Assembly: GCA_036768485.1 (NCBI GenBank) | Contig: JAVLUZ010000143.1 | Coordinates: 2,661,633-2,725,632 of the forward strand | Source of the DNA: Mermis nigrescens | Taxonomy: Eukaryota > Nematoda > Enoplea > Mermithida > Mermithidae | Direction of reading: 5' to 3' | DNA length: 64,000 bases | Shown: in pieces, positions 63,000 to 64,000 of the stretch | Numbering within the stretch: position 1 is the stretch's first letter | How the letters are laid out: each line of letters opens with the position of its first letter | The notes under the pieces: model-generated | Told to the model about the DNA's origin: nothing | The model's database searches: none | Seen by the model: the letters and a program-made list of their open reading frames with translations, nothing else | Program-made: the position numbers and the translations under genes

Positions 63000-63798
63000 T
63001 TTTGCTCACTATGATTTATTAGCAAAAGTTTTCCTAACTATTTTAGTGAACAAAAAGTCAGCTGACTATTTTAGTGAACAAAACACCGTCTTTTAACTAC
63101 AAAAACTGAGGTACAATCTATGAAATATTCCGTAATTTTGCTACATGTCACTATTTATTGGTAGAGAGATATGTAGCTGTATCACTGAGTTCAACGACCT
63201 AAAACGACATTATGCTAAAAAAATGTTCAATATAATATAAACTTCACCAGGGATTTCTCACACGTGCTAATTTGGCTGTGTGAATCTGATTATTAGGTTG
63301 GAAAGGATTAGCATAGCTCGGCTGACCGGATGACCACATGACATGCGATAATGAACATGACATGTGTGATGCAGAGAAAGAGAAAAACCGAATCTTGATT
63401 TACATACGTACAGTAGGTACGCCATATGTACGCGCAATATACGTAGTGTTGTAAAAGATGTCTTTATCTTTATCTCGACTATTTCTGTATTTTACCTTTA
63501 CCTTTAACTTTATTATTTAGAAAAATTTCAGGCCGTCTTTATCTTTTTAATAGGAATTTATCTTGCTGAAAAAGAAAAACTGTATAACATAAGACGTAAA
63601 CCGAAATGCAGGTTTGACATGAAATACATCTAGGCATATGTACTCATTTGAATTTTACTGTAATATACGAAAGATGACTTGCTCTCAGCCAGTACACTCG
63701 TTTTCAGCATCTAAATGATAATTTTAAAGATTTTTTAACTTTTTCAAACAGAACTAAAAAGATCAGAACATAAGACTTAGCTTATTAAAAAGAGCATT
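63000..63798. other. Gene-free stretch, nothing recognised
   Basis: AT-rich. CTTTATCTTTATC-like short runs at 63460-63560. Confidence 0.35.
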
Positions 63799-63967
63799 TA
63801 TAGCCTGTTTCACGTAAGTTCGTGCATAAATTCTAAGAATTTTCGTCGACAATAGGCCGAGGGTTACGATATTTATATATCAGATCAATGCTATAATCGC
63901 AATCTGTCAGCTTATTGCCGTAGATAGTTTTGAAATTTATGACCGAAGTTCTGTAAATTAGACTATA
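63799..63967 (+). mobile_element. MITE family M2
   Basis: TATAGCCTGTTTCACGTAAG start and AATTAGACTATAG end, with GCATAAATTCTAAGAA inside and the shared GACAATAGGCCGA block. The right end is more worn than the left. Confidence 0.75.
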
Positions 63968-64000
63968 GTTTTTGCCTATCAGGGTGAACAACCCAACCCC

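Overview
This window is nuclear DNA of an animal, most likely an insect or other arthropod; the species cannot be fixed from sequence alone. It is AT-rich, has spliced protein genes with GT-AG introns and is filled with short non-autonomous transposons, satellites and minisatellites. Three genes are well supported. They are an AlkB-type DNA-repair dioxygenase of the ALKBH2 class (minus strand, 14145-17432), a YIL108W-like putative zinc metallopeptidase in four exons whose phases all agree (plus strand, 18716-30572), and ribosomal protein eL38/RpL38 in two exons (minus strand, 32413-37577). A fourth gene, encoding an acidic protein I do not recognise, is predicted from three phase-compatible exons at 1040-5474. 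A few single-exon candidates (39603-39809, 41986-42101, 47169-47211) are weak.

Layout. 1-5.5 kb: acidic-protein gene with MITEs in its introns. 5.5-14 kb: MITEs, two hAT-like elements and an LTR-like block. 14.1-17.4 kb: ALKBH2-like gene with an intron packed with nested MITEs. 18.0-18.6 kb: second LTR-like block. 18.7-30.6 kb: metallopeptidase gene; its 7.4 kb intron 2 holds a higher-order satellite (21.4-22.9 kb), a 21-bp minisatellite (23.1-25.5 kb) and a dense pile of nested MITEs. 32.4-37.6 kb: RpL38, whose intron is about 5 kb. 38-51 kb: repeats, an LTR followed by a primer-binding-site-like stretch (44.26 kb) and two long GCGAAGCG hairpins (45.0 kb). 52-54.3 kb: a large direct/inverted repeat with a CCAA-minisatellite transposon inside. 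55-57.5 kb: a hAT-like element that carries satellite monomers. 58-64 kb: mostly featureless DNA, a tRNA-like unit, short tandem repeats and a U6 snRNA-like sequence split in two by about 636 bp.

The dominant system is one hAT-like MITE family (about 250-270 bp, plus a short form of about 150 bp) with ends CAYASSTGGGC. By eye I find 18 copies with perfect 8-bp target-site duplications, which follow the hAT target preference nTnnnnAn. The family repeatedly inserts into itself, more than once at the same internal site. Its chance open frames produce many look-alike peptides that are not genes.

A second theme is the palindrome GGCGCGAAGCGCC. It contains the heptamer GCGAAGC, known to form an unusually stable DNA mini-hairpin, and it recurs in unrelated repeats across the window. 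The most striking gene-level observation is that the ALKBH2-like intron ends in AT where AG is needed for an otherwise perfect in-frame join.
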